From: Phocaeicola coprophilus
Lineage (GTDB): Bacteria; Bacteroidota; Bacteroidia; Bacteroidales; Bacteroidaceae
NCBI GenBank assembly: GCA_016900015.1
Contig: JACJJM010000009.1
Coordinates: 1-64,000 of the forward strand
Direction of reading: 5' to 3'
Length of the DNA: 64,000 nt
This document shows positions 8,688-18,493 of this stretch, one piece after another. A model generated the notes under the pieces. The model had not been told where the DNA came from. It made no database searches and worked only from the letters and a program-made list of their open reading frames with translations. Each line of letters starts with the position of its first letter. Position 1 is the first letter of the stretch. The translations under genes and the position numbers were made by a program.

Positions 8688-8759
8688 GGCCCGTTCGTCT
8701 ATCGGTTAGGACGCAAGATTTTCATTCTTGAAAGGGGGGTTCGATTCCCCCACGGGCTA
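8688..8759 (+). tRNA. tRNA-Glu (anticodon TTC)
   Basis: A 72-base cloverleaf. Acceptor arm GGCCCGT pairs with ACGGGCT (one G-T wobble), the D arm contains TCGGTTAGGA, the anticodon loop reads ATTTTCAT with TTC, and the T arm is GGGGG TTCGATT CCCCC. The discriminator is A at 8759 and CCA is not encoded. An excellent promoter lies upstream and rpsT begins 44 bases downstream. Confidence 0.97.
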
Positions 8760-8803
8760 CTAAAATAAACGGATTAAAAACATACTAATAAAGATTAGTC
8801 GAG

Positions 8804-9058
8804 ATGGCAAATCATAAATCATCAATCAAAAGAATCAGACAAGCTGAGAAAAGAAGACTCCACAACAGATATTATGGCAAGACCATGAGAAATGCTGTGA
8901 GAAAACTTCGTTCTATTACTGACAAGGCTGAGGCTATTGCTCTGTATCCCTCAGTTCAGAAGATTTTGGACAAGGCTGCTAAGACAAACTTGATTCATAA
9001 GAACAAGGCTGCAAACTTGAAGTCCAAATTGTCTGCTCACATCCAAGGACTTGCTTAA
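8804..9058 (+). CDS. rpsT: 30S ribosomal protein S20
   Basis: An 84-residue basic helical protein of the small subunit that binds 16S rRNA early in assembly. It begins [20 protein letters not shown], the standard S20 N-terminus, and the length is normal. Codon use is much more AT-rich than in neighbouring genes (AGA for Arg, many AAG/AAC), as expected of a highly expressed ribosomal gene here. It follows tRNA-Glu and ends at a clear terminator at 9090-9123. Confidence 0.98.
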   Translation: MANHKSSIKRIRQAEKRRLHNRYYGKTMRNAVRKLRSITDKAEAIALYPSVQKILDKAAKTNLIHKNKAANLKSKLSAHIQGLA

Positions 9059-9089
9059 AAGGCATATAACTTGTCAAAAAACTAAATAG

Positions 9090-9123
9090 AAAGGTTGAAC
9101 CTCATACGGTTTGACCTTTTTTT
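9090..9123 (+). terminator. Rho-independent terminator after rpsT
   Basis: AAAGGTTGAACC and GGTTTGACCTTT form a 12-bp stem (two G-T wobbles) around the loop TCATAC, followed by a run of seven T. Confidence 0.9.
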
Positions 9124-9186
9124 GTATCTGTTTGCTGTGTCTCCGGTCAACAGAGTGACATCTTTTTTACTAAATTTGTGCACTCT

Positions 9187-12100
9187 ATGAATACAACTAT
9201 GAAGCACGGCTTTATTTTATATCATCTATTCTTTTTCATATTTCTGCTGATTGCAGGTGACGTGGCGGGCCGGACACAACCCATTTGCCGCATCCGCCAC
9301 TATTCTGTCAGTGACGGCCTGTCGCAGAGTTTCGTGCAACGCATCTGCCAGTCACCCGATGGTTTGCTCTGGTTTGGCACGTGGAACGGACTTAACACCT
9401 ACGACGGATATTCCTTTACGAACCATAACATGTCTTCGCCCGGAGGCGGGCCCTTAAGCACCAACCGCATCATCGACATCCACATGGGCAAGAGCAACGA
9501 CGTCTGGTGTCAGACCTATGACGGGAGGGTCTATCTCTTCCTCTCCCGCGAGCAGCGTTTTGTCGATGTGTTGGCTTCTGCGGATAAGCGGTTGGGGCAC
9601 AAGGTGGAGATAAAAGATGTACATGTGTTGCCCAAAGGCGTCGTGTGGCTCGTGGGCGAGAGGGGCTATGCTTTCCGGCTTGACGAAGAACGCTTCAAGG
9701 CCGGTACAGACTCGCTGACGTTCTATCGTGTAGCCGACCATACTCATGGAGGCAGCCGCGTGTTGCGCATTTTCGAGGACAGCGAGGGCGATGAATGGAT
9801 TTTGACGGACAGCGGAGTTGACATTGTGGGGCGGAAACGCGTGAAGGGCGACAGCATTTCTTTCCATAACATTAAAGAACGCGGCGGGCGTGTCTACCTC
9901 GTGTCGTCGTCCAACAAGTTGGCAGCCTACCGACCTGAGACTTCTGACTTTGCCTATTCCGACATCCCATGCGAAAGTCCCATCGTTTCTTTGAAAGGAT
10001 TAGGGCGCGACACACTGCTTTTGCAGGCAGACGACGCGCTTGTGTTCTACTCCGAAGCCGGTGGATTCTCTTCCACGCTCCGGATTGGCGATTATGCCCG
10101 CCGCTCGGCTTCCATCTCCAATCTCTATGTGGACAAGGACGGGATGTGCTGGCTTCTGCTCGACCGCTACGAGATGCTCCGCCTGAATCCCCGCACCATG
10201 GAGGTGAAGTTCTACACGTTGCCTTCGCTGCATTCAGACAAGACCGAACGTAAGAGCCGCAGCCTGATATTCCAGGACAGGAACAGCATGCTGTGGGTCA
10301 TTCCGGAACATGGGGCCATGTGCTACTACGATGCGGAAAGTGATGCTTTCTATCCCTATCTTCTTGACGAACAGGATGCTTCCTCAGCCTATATCCCCTT
10401 CATCCGTTACAGCGCCTTTGATCGTCAGGGCAATTTGTGGTATGCCTCGGGGACGGGGCTGGAGCAGATTTCCTTCCTGTCGTCTTTCTTCACGCTTCAT
10501 GCCTTGGAGAAGGATATGGACGTGCGTGCGTTTCTCAAGGACAGCAAGGGACGTCTGTGGGTCGGTTCGCAGAGCGGCATCGTGCGTGTCCGTATGCCTG
10601 ACGGGAAGCAGTTTTATCTTTCTCCGGACGGGACGCTGATGGAGCGTCCGTGCGTGTTTTCGGGCGGTGCTTATGCTTTGCTGGAAGATAGCCGGGAGAC
10701 CATCTGGCTTGGCACGAAGAAGGACGGCCTCTATCGTCTGCGCCCTCTGCCGGGAGGGGAACGTTACGAAGTGGTGCATTACAAGCATGACAGTCGCCGG
10801 CCTTACAGCTTGAGTTCCAACAGCGTGTATGCACTCTTCCAGGATAGTCGCGGACAGATTTGGGTCGGCACGTTCGGCGGGGGATTGAACCTCGTGGTCG
10901 AAGGCGGCGACGGACAGCTCCGGTTTGTGCATTCGGCCAATCGTCTGGCCGGCTATCCGTCGGAGCGGGCCACCCGCGTACGTTGCATCGCGGAAGCTCC
11001 CGGAGGCACGTTGCTGGTAGGGACGACTGACGGCCTGTTGGCTTGTCGTTTGTCGTCAGCCCGGCCTGAGGACATCCGCTTTTGTGTCCACAGACATCGG
11101 GCCGACGATAAAAACTCGTTGAACAGCAATGATATAATGGATATTTTCGTACGGGAGGGTGTTGAAAGCTCCGAATCGGAGGTGTATGCGCTTGGTTTCA
11201 CCGGAGGCTTGAATATCCTCTCTCCTGATTCGTTGCTTGACAGACATGCGGCCTTTCGGCACTACACGGAACAGGACGGCCTTATCTCCAATCTGGTGCA
11301 CTCGATGAGTGGCGACGGGCACGGGTTCTATTGGGTCGTGGCAGAGGATGGTCTGTCGCTGTTTGACCCGAACACGAAGCATTGTGTCAATTATAGGAGC
11401 GAACATTTCTTTCCCGGCTTGAAGTTTGCCGAGACCGTCCCGTTGTTGCTCGATGACAAGCTCTTGCTGGGCACGAACCTGGGCGTGTTGGAGCTTGATT
11501 TGCCTAAACTCCCTCATAATACGTATGTGCCTCCGGTGTTGTTGACAGAGGTACGCTTGCAGGGGCGGTTGCTCCATCGCGATGCCAACCAGTTGGAGGA
11601 GCTGGTCTTGCCTTCCCATCAGCGCAATGTCTCCTTCCGTTTCTCGGCTGTCGAGTTCATCAATCCTGTCAACATACGCTATGCTTACCGCTTGAAAGGA
11701 CTGGAGGAGGGCTGGAATGAAGTGGGCAATACCCGTTCGGCCAACTACATGAATCTTCCGGCCGGTACATACACCTTTGAAGTGCGTTCGACCAATAGTG
11801 ACGGGTTGTGGATGGACAATGCGCGGACGCTCCGGTTGGTCGTTGAACCGAAGTTTACGGAGACGGGTTGGGCATGGGTGCTTTATGCCGCCATCTTCCT
11901 GTTGTTGGTGGGCACGGTGTGCTATGTGTTGTTCTACATATACCGCCTGCGCCATCGCATCGACTTGGAGCATCAGTTGTCCGACATCAAGTTGCGCTTC
12001 TTCACCGACATTTCCCATGAGCTTCGTACGCCGCTTACGCTCATTTCCAGCCCTGTCAATGAAGCTTTGGAGGACGATACGCTGTCGGAAAAGACGCGTG

Positions 12101-13590
12101 AGAACCTGACGTTGGCCAAGATTAACACCCAGCGCATGTTGCGTATGATGAACCAGATACTGGACTTCCGCAAGGTGCAGAACCGGAAAATGAAGCTCAT
12201 CATCGAGGAGCATGATTTGCTTCAGCTCCTGCACCAGGTGATGGAACATTTCCAAGCGATGGCCCGCAGCAAGCATATCCGTTTCGAATTGTTGGCTCCC
12301 GTGCCTTCGCTCGTGGTGTGGCTGGATGTGGACAAGGTGGAAAAGATATTTTTCAACCTGGTCTCCAATGCCTTCAAATATACGCCGGATGACAAGGCCA
12401 TCACCATCAAGGTGCAACCGACGGCCACGGAAGTGCAGGTGGAGGTGGCTGACCAAGGCATAGGAATTGACGCGGCCCATCGGCAGAAGCTGTTCCACCG
12501 GTTTGAAAATTTTGCCCATAGTGACATGTGGTCACCCTCATCGGGCATCGGGCTTTCGCTGGTGAAGGAGCTGGTCACGCTCCATCATGGGCATATAGAC
12601 GTGGAAAGCAGGGTGGATGAGGGCAGTCGCTTCATTGTCACTTTGCCGCTGGACAAGGCCGTGTATGCCCAGGACAAGCAAGTGGAGTTTATCCTGAATG
12701 ACGGTCCGACCCTCCCTCCGGTGCCTGCGGAAAAGGCCGGGACAGATACCGCATTGCCGGAAAAGGACACGCCGACATCTGAACGGTTGACGTTGTTGGT
12801 TGTCGAGGACAATGCCGAGCTTCGGCTTTTTCTGCGCAACATCTTGTCAGATACCTATCGGGTGCTGGAGGCCTGCGATGGGCAGCAAGGACTGGACTTG
12901 ACCGTGAAGCACGTGCCAGACTTCATCATCACCGACGTGATGATGCCTGTCATGGATGGGCTGGACATGGTGAAGCGGCTTAAAGAGAATCGCATGGTGT
13001 GCCATATCCCTGTCATCGTGTTATCGGCCAAGTCGTCGCTCGACGACCGTATTGCCGGGCTGGAGCACGGCATAGATGATTACATCGCGAAGCCTTTCAG
13101 CTCCACTTACTTAAAAGCTCGCATCGTCTCTTTGTTGCGGCAGCGTCGCCAGTTGCAGGAGTTGTACATGAACCGCCTTGCCGACCAGGATTCCCAGCCG
13201 GGAAAGGTCCAGTCTGCCGCTACCTACGAACCGTCGTTGCCCGAACTGGAGTCACTCGACGAGCAATTCATGAAATCGGTCATGGAGTTTCTGGAGGCAA
13301 ACATGAGCAATCAGGAGCTTGAGATTGAGAACCTGGCCGAACATCTGTTCATGAGCCGTACGGTGTTCTATCGCAAGCTGAAGTCCATCACCGGCCTGAC
13401 CCCAGTGGAGTTTGTACGGGAGATACGGCTCAAACGCGCCATTCAACTGATGGAAAGCGATGATTACACCATCTCGCAGGTGGCCTACATGACAGGATTC
13501 CGTGCGCCTAAATATTTTAGCAAGGTGTTTAAGAAAGCGACCGGGCTTACACCAAGCGAGTATAAGGAGAAAAAAGGGGAGAAAGCCTAA
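9187..13590 (+). CDS. Hybrid two-component system regulator (HTCS), likely carbohydrate sensor
   Basis: A one-protein signalling system of about 1467 residues. After a signal peptide come some 740 residues of two-component regulator propeller repeats (WFGTWNGLNTYDGYSF, WVGSQSGIVRV, WVGTFGGGLNLV), a Y_Y_Y domain (about 780-860) and one membrane helix (about 895-920). The cytoplasmic part has a histidine kinase with the phospho-acceptor box DISHELRTPLTL, ATPase boxes DQGIGID and SSGIGLSLV, a receiver domain with phospho-Asp in ITDVMMPVMDG (about 1249), and an AraC-type DNA-binding domain ending TGLTPSEYKEKKG. All key residues look intact. A -7 box TAAATTTG at 9171-9178 argues against the upstream GTG at 9178; ATG 9199 is an alternative start. 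The GH3 gene 87 bases downstream is the obvious candidate target. Confidence 0.93.
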   Translation: MNTTMKHGFILYHLFFFIFLLIAGDVAGRTQPICRIRHYSVSDGLSQSFVQRICQSPDGLLWFGTWNGLNTYDGYSFTNHNMSSPGGGPLSTNRIIDIHMGKSNDVWCQTYDGRVYLFLSREQRFVDVLASADKRLGHKVEIKDVHVLPKGVVWLVGERGYAFRLDEERFKAGTDSLTFYRVADHTHGGSRVLRIFEDSEGDEWILTDSGVDIVGRKRVKGDSISFHNIKERGGRVYLVSSSNKLAAYRPETSDFAYSDIPCESPIVSLKGLGRDTLLLQADDALVFYSEAGGFSSTLRIGDYARRSASISNLYVDKDGMCWLLLDRYEMLRLNPRTMEVKFYTLPSLHSDKTERKSRSLIFQDRNSMLWVIPEHGAMCYYDAESDAFYPYLLDEQDASSAYIPFIRYSAFDRQGNLWYASGTGLEQISFLSSFFTLHALEKDMDVRAFLKDSKGRLWVGSQSGIVRVRMPDGKQFYLSPDGTLMERPCVFSGGAYALLEDSRETIWLGTKKDGLYRLRPLPGGERYEVVHYKHDSRRPYSLSSNSVYALFQDSRGQIWVGTFGGGLNLVVEGGDGQLRFVHSANRLAGYPSERATRVRCIAEAPGGTLLVGTTDGLLACRLSSARPEDIRFCVHRHRADDKNSLNSNDIMDIFVREGVESSESEVYALGFTGGLNILSPDSLLDRHAAFRHYTEQDGLISNLVHSMSGDGHGFYWVVAEDGLSLFDPNTKHCVNYRSEHFFPGLKFAETVPLLLDDKLLLGTNLGVLELDLPKLPHNTYVPPVLLTEVRLQGRLLHRDANQLEELVLPSHQRNVSFRFSAVEFINPVNIRYAYRLKGLEEGWNEVGNTRSANYMNLPAGTYTFEVRSTNSDGLWMDNARTLRLVVEPKFTETGWAWVLYAAIFLLLVGTVCYVLFYIYRLRHRIDLEHQLSDIKLRFFTDISHELRTPLTLISSPVNEALEDDTLSEKTRENLTLAKINTQRMLRMMNQILDFRKVQNRKMKLIIEEHDLLQLLHQVMEHFQAMARSKHIRFELLAPVPSLVVWLDVDKVEKIFFNLVSNAFKYTPDDKAITIKVQPTATEVQVEVADQGIGIDAAHRQKLFHRFENFAHSDMWSPSSGIGLSLVKELVTLHHGHIDVESRVDEGSRFIVTLPLDKAVYAQDKQVEFILNDGPTLPPVPAEKAGTDTALPEKDTPTSERLTLLVVEDNAELRLFLRNILSDTYRVLEACDGQQGLDLTVKHVPDFIITDVMMPVMDGLDMVKRLKENRMVCHIPVIVLSAKSSLDDRIAGLEHGIDDYIAKPFSSTYLKARIVSLLRQRRQLQELYMNRLADQDSQPGKVQSAATYEPSLPELESLDEQFMKSVMEFLEANMSNQELEIENLAEHLFMSRTVFYRKLKSITGLTPVEFVREIRLKRAIQLMESDDYTISQVAYMTGFRAPKYFSKVFKKATGLTPSEYKEKKGEKA

Positions 13591-13677
13591 AAACTACTCC
13601 TTTTGCACCAAATAGTCGCCATCAGGTAAGGGAAAAAAGTGTAAACTTGCATCAGTTTAACCGTAATAGTAATACGT

Positions 13678-16269
13678 ATGAAGAAACTTGTGATGTTATG
13701 TCTATCCTTGTGTCTGGCCGGAGCGGCGCAGGCGCAAGAACCGGCAACACCTTTGCCCTATCAAAATGCAGAACTCTCTCCTGACCAGCGGGCTGACGAC
13801 TTGCTCAAACGGCTTACTTTGGAGGAGAAAGTCACCCTCATGCAGAACAATTCGAAAGCCATCCCCCGGCTGGGCATCAAGCCATATGAGTGGTGGAACG
13901 AAGCCTTGCACGGCGTGGCGCGTGCCGGACTGGCCACGGTCTTTCCTCAATCTATCGGCATGGCCGCTTCCTTTGACGATGACTTATTATATAAGGTATT
14001 CGATGCTGTGTCTGACGAAGCGCGTGCTAAAAACCGTATGTTCAACGAGCGTGGCTCCTACCGCCGCTACCAAGGACTTACTTTCTGGACACCCAATGTG
14101 AATATCTTCCGTGACCCGCGCTGGGGACGTGGGCAGGAGACCTATGGCGAAGACCCCTACCTGAGCGGACAGATGGGCATGGCCGTCGTGCGCGGACTGC
14201 AAGGACCGAATGACACGAAGTGGAACAAGACCCATGCCTGTGCCAAGCACTTTGCCGTGCATTCCGGGCCGGAGTGGTGTCGCCACAGCTTTAATGCCGA
14301 AAACATTCCCTTCCGTGAACTCTGGGAAACCTATCTTCCTGCCTTCAAAGACCTGGTGCAGAAGGCCGGCGTGAAGGAGGTGATGTGTGCCTACAACCGC
14401 TTCGAAGGTGACCCTTGCTGCGGCAGCGACCGCCTGCTCCACCAGATTCTGCGCAATGAGTGGGGCTTCGACGGCATAGTCGTGACCGATTGCGGGGCTG
14501 TCTCTGATTTCTGGCAGAAACACAAGCACGGCGTCTATCCGGATGCCGGGCACGCTTCAGCCGCAGCCGTCGCCAACGGGACGGACCTGGAGTGCGGCAG
14601 CAACTTCGAGTCGCTCGTCGATGTCGTGCGTCAGGGACTGGTGCCTGAGGAAAAGATAAACAACTCCGTGCGCCGTCTGCTGAAAGCCCGTTTTGAATTG
14701 GGAGAGATGGAGCCGGAACATCCTTTTGCCGACATCCCTGATTCGATTGTCGACTGTCAGGCATACCGTGCGCTGGCCTTGCAGATGGCCCGCGAGACGA
14801 TGGTGCTCTTACAGAATAAGAAAAATGTCTTGCCTCTGAAGCCGAATGCGACCGTGGCCGTCGTCGGGCCGAATGCCAACGACTCCGTGATGCAATGGGC
14901 CAACTACAACGGCACGCCTTCACACACCGTCACTCTGCTGAAAGCACTGCGTCAGCGGCTTCCGGAGGGCAAGGTCATCTATGAGCAAATCTGCGGGCAC
15001 ACGGAGGGTTACATCTGGAACAGCCTTTTCCCTGCTTGTAGCATCGACGGCAAACGAGGCTTTGCTGCCACCTACTGGAACAACCGCGAGGCTGCGGGCG
15101 AGGTCGCAGCCACCGACCAGGTGGAGAGTCCTTTCCACTTCAGTGGCGAAGGCTCGACGGCATTTGCCGCAGGCGTCAACCTCAAAGACTTCACGGGCCG
15201 CTACGTCACTACGTTCCGTCCCGACCATGCCGGCAAGGCACACTTCCGTCTCATGACCAATGGGCGGGTGAAGTTCTTCCTCGACGGCAAGCAAGTGTGC
15301 GAGCAGTATAACATCAAGAATCCTGCCAACGTCTATACCTTCCCCTTCGAGTCCGGCAAGGAATACCGCATCGAGCTGGCTTTCGAGCAGGTGAAGGACA
15401 ATCCCTTCTTCAACTTCGACCTCGTGGAGGAGGGCGCGATGGACATGAAGGCCATCCTGAAACGGCTGAAGAAGGCTGACGTGGTCATCTTTGCCGGCGG
15501 CATCTCGCCCTTGCTCGAAGGCGAGGCCATGAGCGTGGCGGCTGAAGGTTTCAAGGGTGGTGACCGCACGACCATCGAACTGCCCCGCGTCCAGCGCGAA
15601 GTGATGGCTGCCCTGAAGCAAGCCGGGAAGAAGGTCGTGATGGTCAATTTCTCCGGTTCGGCCATGGGACTGAAGCCAGAGACCGAATCGTGCGACGCCA
15701 TCCTCCAGGCTTGGTATCCCGGCCAGGAAGGCGGGACGGCCATCGCTGAGGTGCTCTTCGGCGACTACAATCCGGCCGGCCGCCTGCCCGTGACGTTCTA
15801 TGAAAGCGACGCCCAACTGCCTGACTTCCTCGACTACCACATGGCGGGCCGCACCTATCGCTATTTCAAAGGCCAGCCGCTCTTTGCCTTCGGCTACGGA
15901 ATGAGCTATACGACCTTCGAATACGGCGACGCGACAGCCGACCGCGACACGGTGGCCTACGGCGAGACCGTGCGTCTGCGCATTCCTGTGACGAATACCG
16001 GCAAGCGCGACGGAGACGAAGTGGTGCAAGTCTACTTACGCCGTCCCGGTGACACCGAAGGCCCGCTAAAGGCGCTTCGCGGATTCCGGCGGGTGAACAT
16101 CGCCAAGGGCGAGACCTGCGAAGTGGAAATCGAGCTGCCCTACGAAAACTTCCAGTGGTTTGACACCGCGTCAAACTCCATGCACCCGATGGAAGGCGTC
16201 TACGAGGTGCTCTATGGCGGAAGTTCGCGTGACGAGGACTTGAAGACGCTGAGCGTCACAGTGGAATAG
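13678..16269 (+). CDS. Glycoside hydrolase family 3, beta-xylosidase type with PA14 insertion
   Basis: An exported 863-residue enzyme (signal peptide MKKLVMLCLSLCLAGAAQAQ). The N-terminal GH3 barrel contains the nucleophile Asp at about residue 271 in IVVTDCGAVSDFWQKHKHG; the TDCGA form and the following HKHG are typical of beta-xylosidases rather than beta-glucosidases (SDW). The alpha/beta sandwich domain is interrupted by a PA14-like insertion (about residues 460-590, GFAATYWNNREAAG onwards), and a fibronectin III-like domain ends the protein (YGDATADRDTVAYG onwards). Architecture and length agree with Prevotella xylan-degrading Xyl3-type enzymes. It would remove xylose from xylo-oligosaccharides in the periplasm. 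A weak -7 box TAAACTTG (13642-13649) lies before the start. Substrate is inferred, not shown. Confidence 0.9.
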   Translation: MKKLVMLCLSLCLAGAAQAQEPATPLPYQNAELSPDQRADDLLKRLTLEEKVTLMQNNSKAIPRLGIKPYEWWNEALHGVARAGLATVFPQSIGMAASFDDDLLYKVFDAVSDEARAKNRMFNERGSYRRYQGLTFWTPNVNIFRDPRWGRGQETYGEDPYLSGQMGMAVVRGLQGPNDTKWNKTHACAKHFAVHSGPEWCRHSFNAENIPFRELWETYLPAFKDLVQKAGVKEVMCAYNRFEGDPCCGSDRLLHQILRNEWGFDGIVVTDCGAVSDFWQKHKHGVYPDAGHASAAAVANGTDLECGSNFESLVDVVRQGLVPEEKINNSVRRLLKARFELGEMEPEHPFADIPDSIVDCQAYRALALQMARETMVLLQNKKNVLPLKPNATVAVVGPNANDSVMQWANYNGTPSHTVTLLKALRQRLPEGKVIYEQICGHTEGYIWNSLFPACSIDGKRGFAATYWNNREAAGEVAATDQVESPFHFSGEGSTAFAAGVNLKDFTGRYVTTFRPDHAGKAHFRLMTNGRVKFFLDGKQVCEQYNIKNPANVYTFPFESGKEYRIELAFEQVKDNPFFNFDLVEEGAMDMKAILKRLKKADVVIFAGGISPLLEGEAMSVAAEGFKGGDRTTIELPRVQREVMAALKQAGKKVVMVNFSGSAMGLKPETESCDAILQAWYPGQEGGTAIAEVLFGDYNPAGRLPVTFYESDAQLPDFLDYHMAGRTYRYFKGQPLFAFGYGMSYTTFEYGDATADRDTVAYGETVRLRIPVTNTGKRDGDEVVQVYLRRPGDTEGPLKALRGFRRVNIAKGETCEVEIELPYENFQWFDTASNSMHPMEGVYEVLYGGSSRDEDLKTLSVTVE

Positions 16270-16389
16270 ATTCTTTTTTTCATAACTGTTGTTTTTTGGG
16301 GTGCGGGGTGCGCATGTCCTCTTTGAAGGGGACGGCGCACCCTGCAGTTTGTATCCGGCAGGGGCGGGGTGCTGGGATGCGATTCAACC

Positions 16390-16553
16390 CAAATCGGTCA
16401 GTAGGCTTTGAGACGATTTTTGATTTCTGCCGGCAGATTTTTCAGTCCTTTTCCGAAGGCATAGCGGGCTATGTCAAGAGAAAGGGCGGGAAAAGATGCC
16501 GGCAGAAATCGAAAAGCGGCCAAAGAGTTTGAACAAACGTGCTAATGACCGTT
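16390..16553. repeat. Foldback (MITE-like) element, copy A
   Basis: Nested inverted repeats: imperfect ends CCAAATCGGTCAGTAG (16390-16405) and CTAATGACCGTTTGG (16539-16553); a 19-bp inner stem (16417-16435 with 16497-16515) including GATTTCTGCCGGCA / TGCCGGCAGAAATC; and a central palindrome CATAGCGGGCTATG (16460-16473). The centre and flanks match copy B at 60947-61140. There is no coding capacity. Confidence 0.65.
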
Positions 16554-16561
16554 TGGATTCA

Positions 16562-16694
16562 AGGCATAAAGGGCAGCCGGGAGCGGAAAGGAGGGTAGCC
16601 GACCACGGAAAGGACTCCGCCCGACCACGGAAAGGAGGCCGCTCAAGGGCCGAAAGGAAGCCGTCCGGACACCGGAAAGAAGGTGCTTGCGCGA
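16562..16694. repeat. 22-bp tandem repeat, locus 3 of 8
   Basis: Five units in the reverse orientation begin at 16584, 16606, 16628, 16650 and 16672, each 22 bases, starting C(G/C)GAAAGGA or a close variant; two keep CCCGACCA or GCCGACCA at the end. It lies between GH3 and the left end of the mobilizable element. Confidence 0.85.
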
Positions 16695-16773
16695 GGTCGA
16701 CTTTTTGACGTAAATCTGTATAAGGAATATACCTCTTTGAAATCAAGAGAGTTAGAAGAATTACCTCGTTTTC

Positions 16774-16797
16774 GGGTAATGAGTTGGTAACCGTTCT
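16774..16797 (+). repeat. Candidate left attachment site
   Basis: Starts GGGTAATGAGTTGG and ends AACCGTTCT. Ungapped comparison with 24361-24384 gives four mismatches (positions 7, 10, 12 and 15) in 24. The last nine bases are identical. Confidence 0.6.
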
Positions 16798-16899
16798 AAT
16801 TGCCGTGGTCTGCATCGCTTTGCTTGTTCGGGAAACTCTTACGGTACAAAGGTATGAAAAATATTCAGACTGAAAGGATCATTCCAAAAATTATTTTAG

Positions 16900-18105
16900 T
16901 CAGAATATTGAGCATTCATCCTTATGCAGTCTTGGTTGGAAGCAATTAACGAACAAGGAAGCCACGGTAAAGGCAACTCCTACTCCTACCACGCCTGCCC
17001 ATCCGTAATGTTGCCAAAACAGACCTGAAACGAACGTACCAGCAGAACCGCCCAGAAAGTAGATGGTCATATAAACGGTATTGACTCGGTTGATGGCGGA
17101 TGCGTCAAGGGAGACCACGCTGGTCTGATTTGACAAATGGATGCATTGCATTCCTGCATCAATCAAAAGGATGGCGATTATCATCCACAAGTAGCTGTCA
17201 TTTCCAAAAAATGCCAACAACCATGCAGCCAAGATAACACATCCCCCGACAATGGAGAAGAACCTTACGCCGTACTTCTGGATATAGCCGCTAATGAATA
17301 CAACCGTAGACGCACCTGCCAATCCGCACAAACCGAGTGCCCCGATAATATCGTCATCCGCAAAGAATGGCTCTTGCTTCATCCGGAAAGCAAGGCAACT
17401 CCACAACGCAAAGAACGAGCCATAAGCCAATGCCGCCCTCAACGAAGCGATACGCAAGTACGGGTATTTGGCAAGCAGACGCAACAAGGATTTCATCAGA
17501 CCCGCATAATTTTCACGTGAACGAGCAGGCAGAACGGGAAGCATCTTGTAAATCATAAGAAAGCATCCGAGCATAAACACACAAGCCACAAAATAGACGG
17601 AACGCCATCCCCACATATCAGCCAGGAAACCACTTAACACCCGTGAGCCAAGAATGCCTATGAGCAGACAGGACTGTATAATCCCCACGTTGCGTACCTT
17701 GTGTGCTGGTGCTGAATGGAAAGACACCAACGGGATGAAGAACTGCGGCATAACCGAAGATGCTCCGGCAAGCAAGGATGCGCCCCACACCCAATAGATG
17801 TTAGGGGCAAGTGCTATGGCAAGCAATGCGCACGATGAAATGATATAATTGGTCAATATCAGCTGCTTTCGTGAAACCAAATCGCCAAGCGGAATGACAA
17901 ACACAAGTCCGACTACATAACCTATCTGGGTCAATGTCGCAACCATGCTGGCAGAAAAGTCGCTTACCCCAAAATCCTTTGCCATGCTGCCCAACAAAGG
18001 CTGGTTGTAGTAGCAGTTGGCAACGGAAAGCCCGGTAGCGACTGCCAGCAGAGCCAGCAGAGGTGCCGGAATGCCGTGGTTTTCTCTCAATTCATATTTC
18101 ATCAT
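16900..18105 (-). CDS. MFS efflux transporter
   Basis: A 401-residue integral membrane protein with 12 apparent hydrophobic segments. The N-terminus LAVATGLSVANCYYNQPLLG and the first-loop motif PLGDLVSRKQLIL mark a drug:H+ antiporter-type major facilitator related to uncharacterised YnfM/YgaY-like exporters. It is last in a minus-strand pair with the SMR gene, 12 bases downstream of it, and both are probably controlled by the divergent Crp/Fnr regulator. GC content and codon use are lower than in flanking chromosomal genes, in keeping with its place inside the mobilizable element. The substrate cannot be told from sequence. Confidence 0.88.
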   Translation of the reverse strand: MMKYELRENHGIPAPLLALLAVATGLSVANCYYNQPLLGSMAKDFGVSDFSASMVATLTQIGYVVGLVFVIPLGDLVSRKQLILTNYIISSCALLAIALAPNIYWVWGASLLAGASSVMPQFFIPLVSFHSAPAHKVRNVGIIQSCLLIGILGSRVLSGFLADMWGWRSVYFVACVFMLGCFLMIYKMLPVLPARSRENYAGLMKSLLRLLAKYPYLRIASLRAALAYGSFFALWSCLAFRMKQEPFFADDDIIGALGLCGLAGASTVVFISGYIQKYGVRFFSIVGGCVILAAWLLAFFGNDSYLWMIIAILLIDAGMQCIHLSNQTSVVSLDASAINRVNTVYMTIYFLGGSAGTFVSGLFWQHYGWAGVVGVGVAFTVASLFVNCFQPRLHKDECSIF

Positions 18106-18117
18106 TTATTCCTCCTT

Positions 18118-18444
18118 TCAGTATGACACAACTTTCAATCCAATCAAGGAGGCAATGAGCGTGAACAGGAAGAAAAGCCGTATGGGAGTGGCCGGCTCTT
18201 TGAAAACGAATATCCCAATCAAGACCGTGCCGACCGCTCCGATACCCGTCCAAATGGCGTATGCCGTGCCCAAAGGCAAAGTCTGAACCGCTTTGGCAAG
18301 TAATGCCATACTCAATACCGTGGAAGCCAAGAAACCGCTTCCCCACAGATAAAAACCAATACCTGATGCCTCTCTCGTTTTTCCCAAGCAGAATGTAAGG
18401 CTTACCTCAAACAATCCTGCCAAAAATAAAATTATCCAATTCAT
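18118..18444 (-). CDS. Small multidrug resistance (SMR) family transporter
   Basis: A 108-residue, four-helix membrane protein that would act as a dual-topology dimer coupling proton entry to export of cations. The essential membrane Glu is present in LFLAGLFEVSLTF, and the signature LPLGTAYAIWTGIGAVGTV is clear. Overall it is closest to the SugE/Gdx branch (guanidinium and quaternary ammonium export). The Trp that follows the Glu in SugE proteins is replaced here, so the substrate is open. It is the first gene after the divergent promoter region 18445-18600, with a -7 box TACTTTTG at 18470-18477 on this strand, and precedes the MFS gene by 12 bases. Confidence 0.92.
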   Translation of the reverse strand: MNWIILFLAGLFEVSLTFCLGKTREASGIGFYLWGSGFLASTVLSMALLAKAVQTLPLGTAYAIWTGIGAVGTVLIGIFVFKEPATPIRLFFLFTLIASLIGLKVVSY

Positions 18445-18493
18445 ACCTATGATTTATTAAATTCGGGTGCAAAAGTAAGCAAGTAATTTCTAA

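Noticed and set aside
8391-8768. Open frame across the repeat and tRNA-Glu
   Set aside because: It runs through the tRNA promoter, the tRNA gene itself and 22-bp repeats; no start or composition supports it.
11056-12519. 487-codon minus-strand frame opposite the first HTCS
   Set aside because: Shadow of the HTCS coding sequence; the amino acid pattern is that of a reversed reading, rich in His, Gln and Arg.
16496-16708. Arg/Gly/Lys-rich frame over locus 3 of the 22-bp repeats
   Set aside because: The apparent peptide periodicity results from the DNA repeat, and 22 is not a multiple of 3, so the units are not in one frame.
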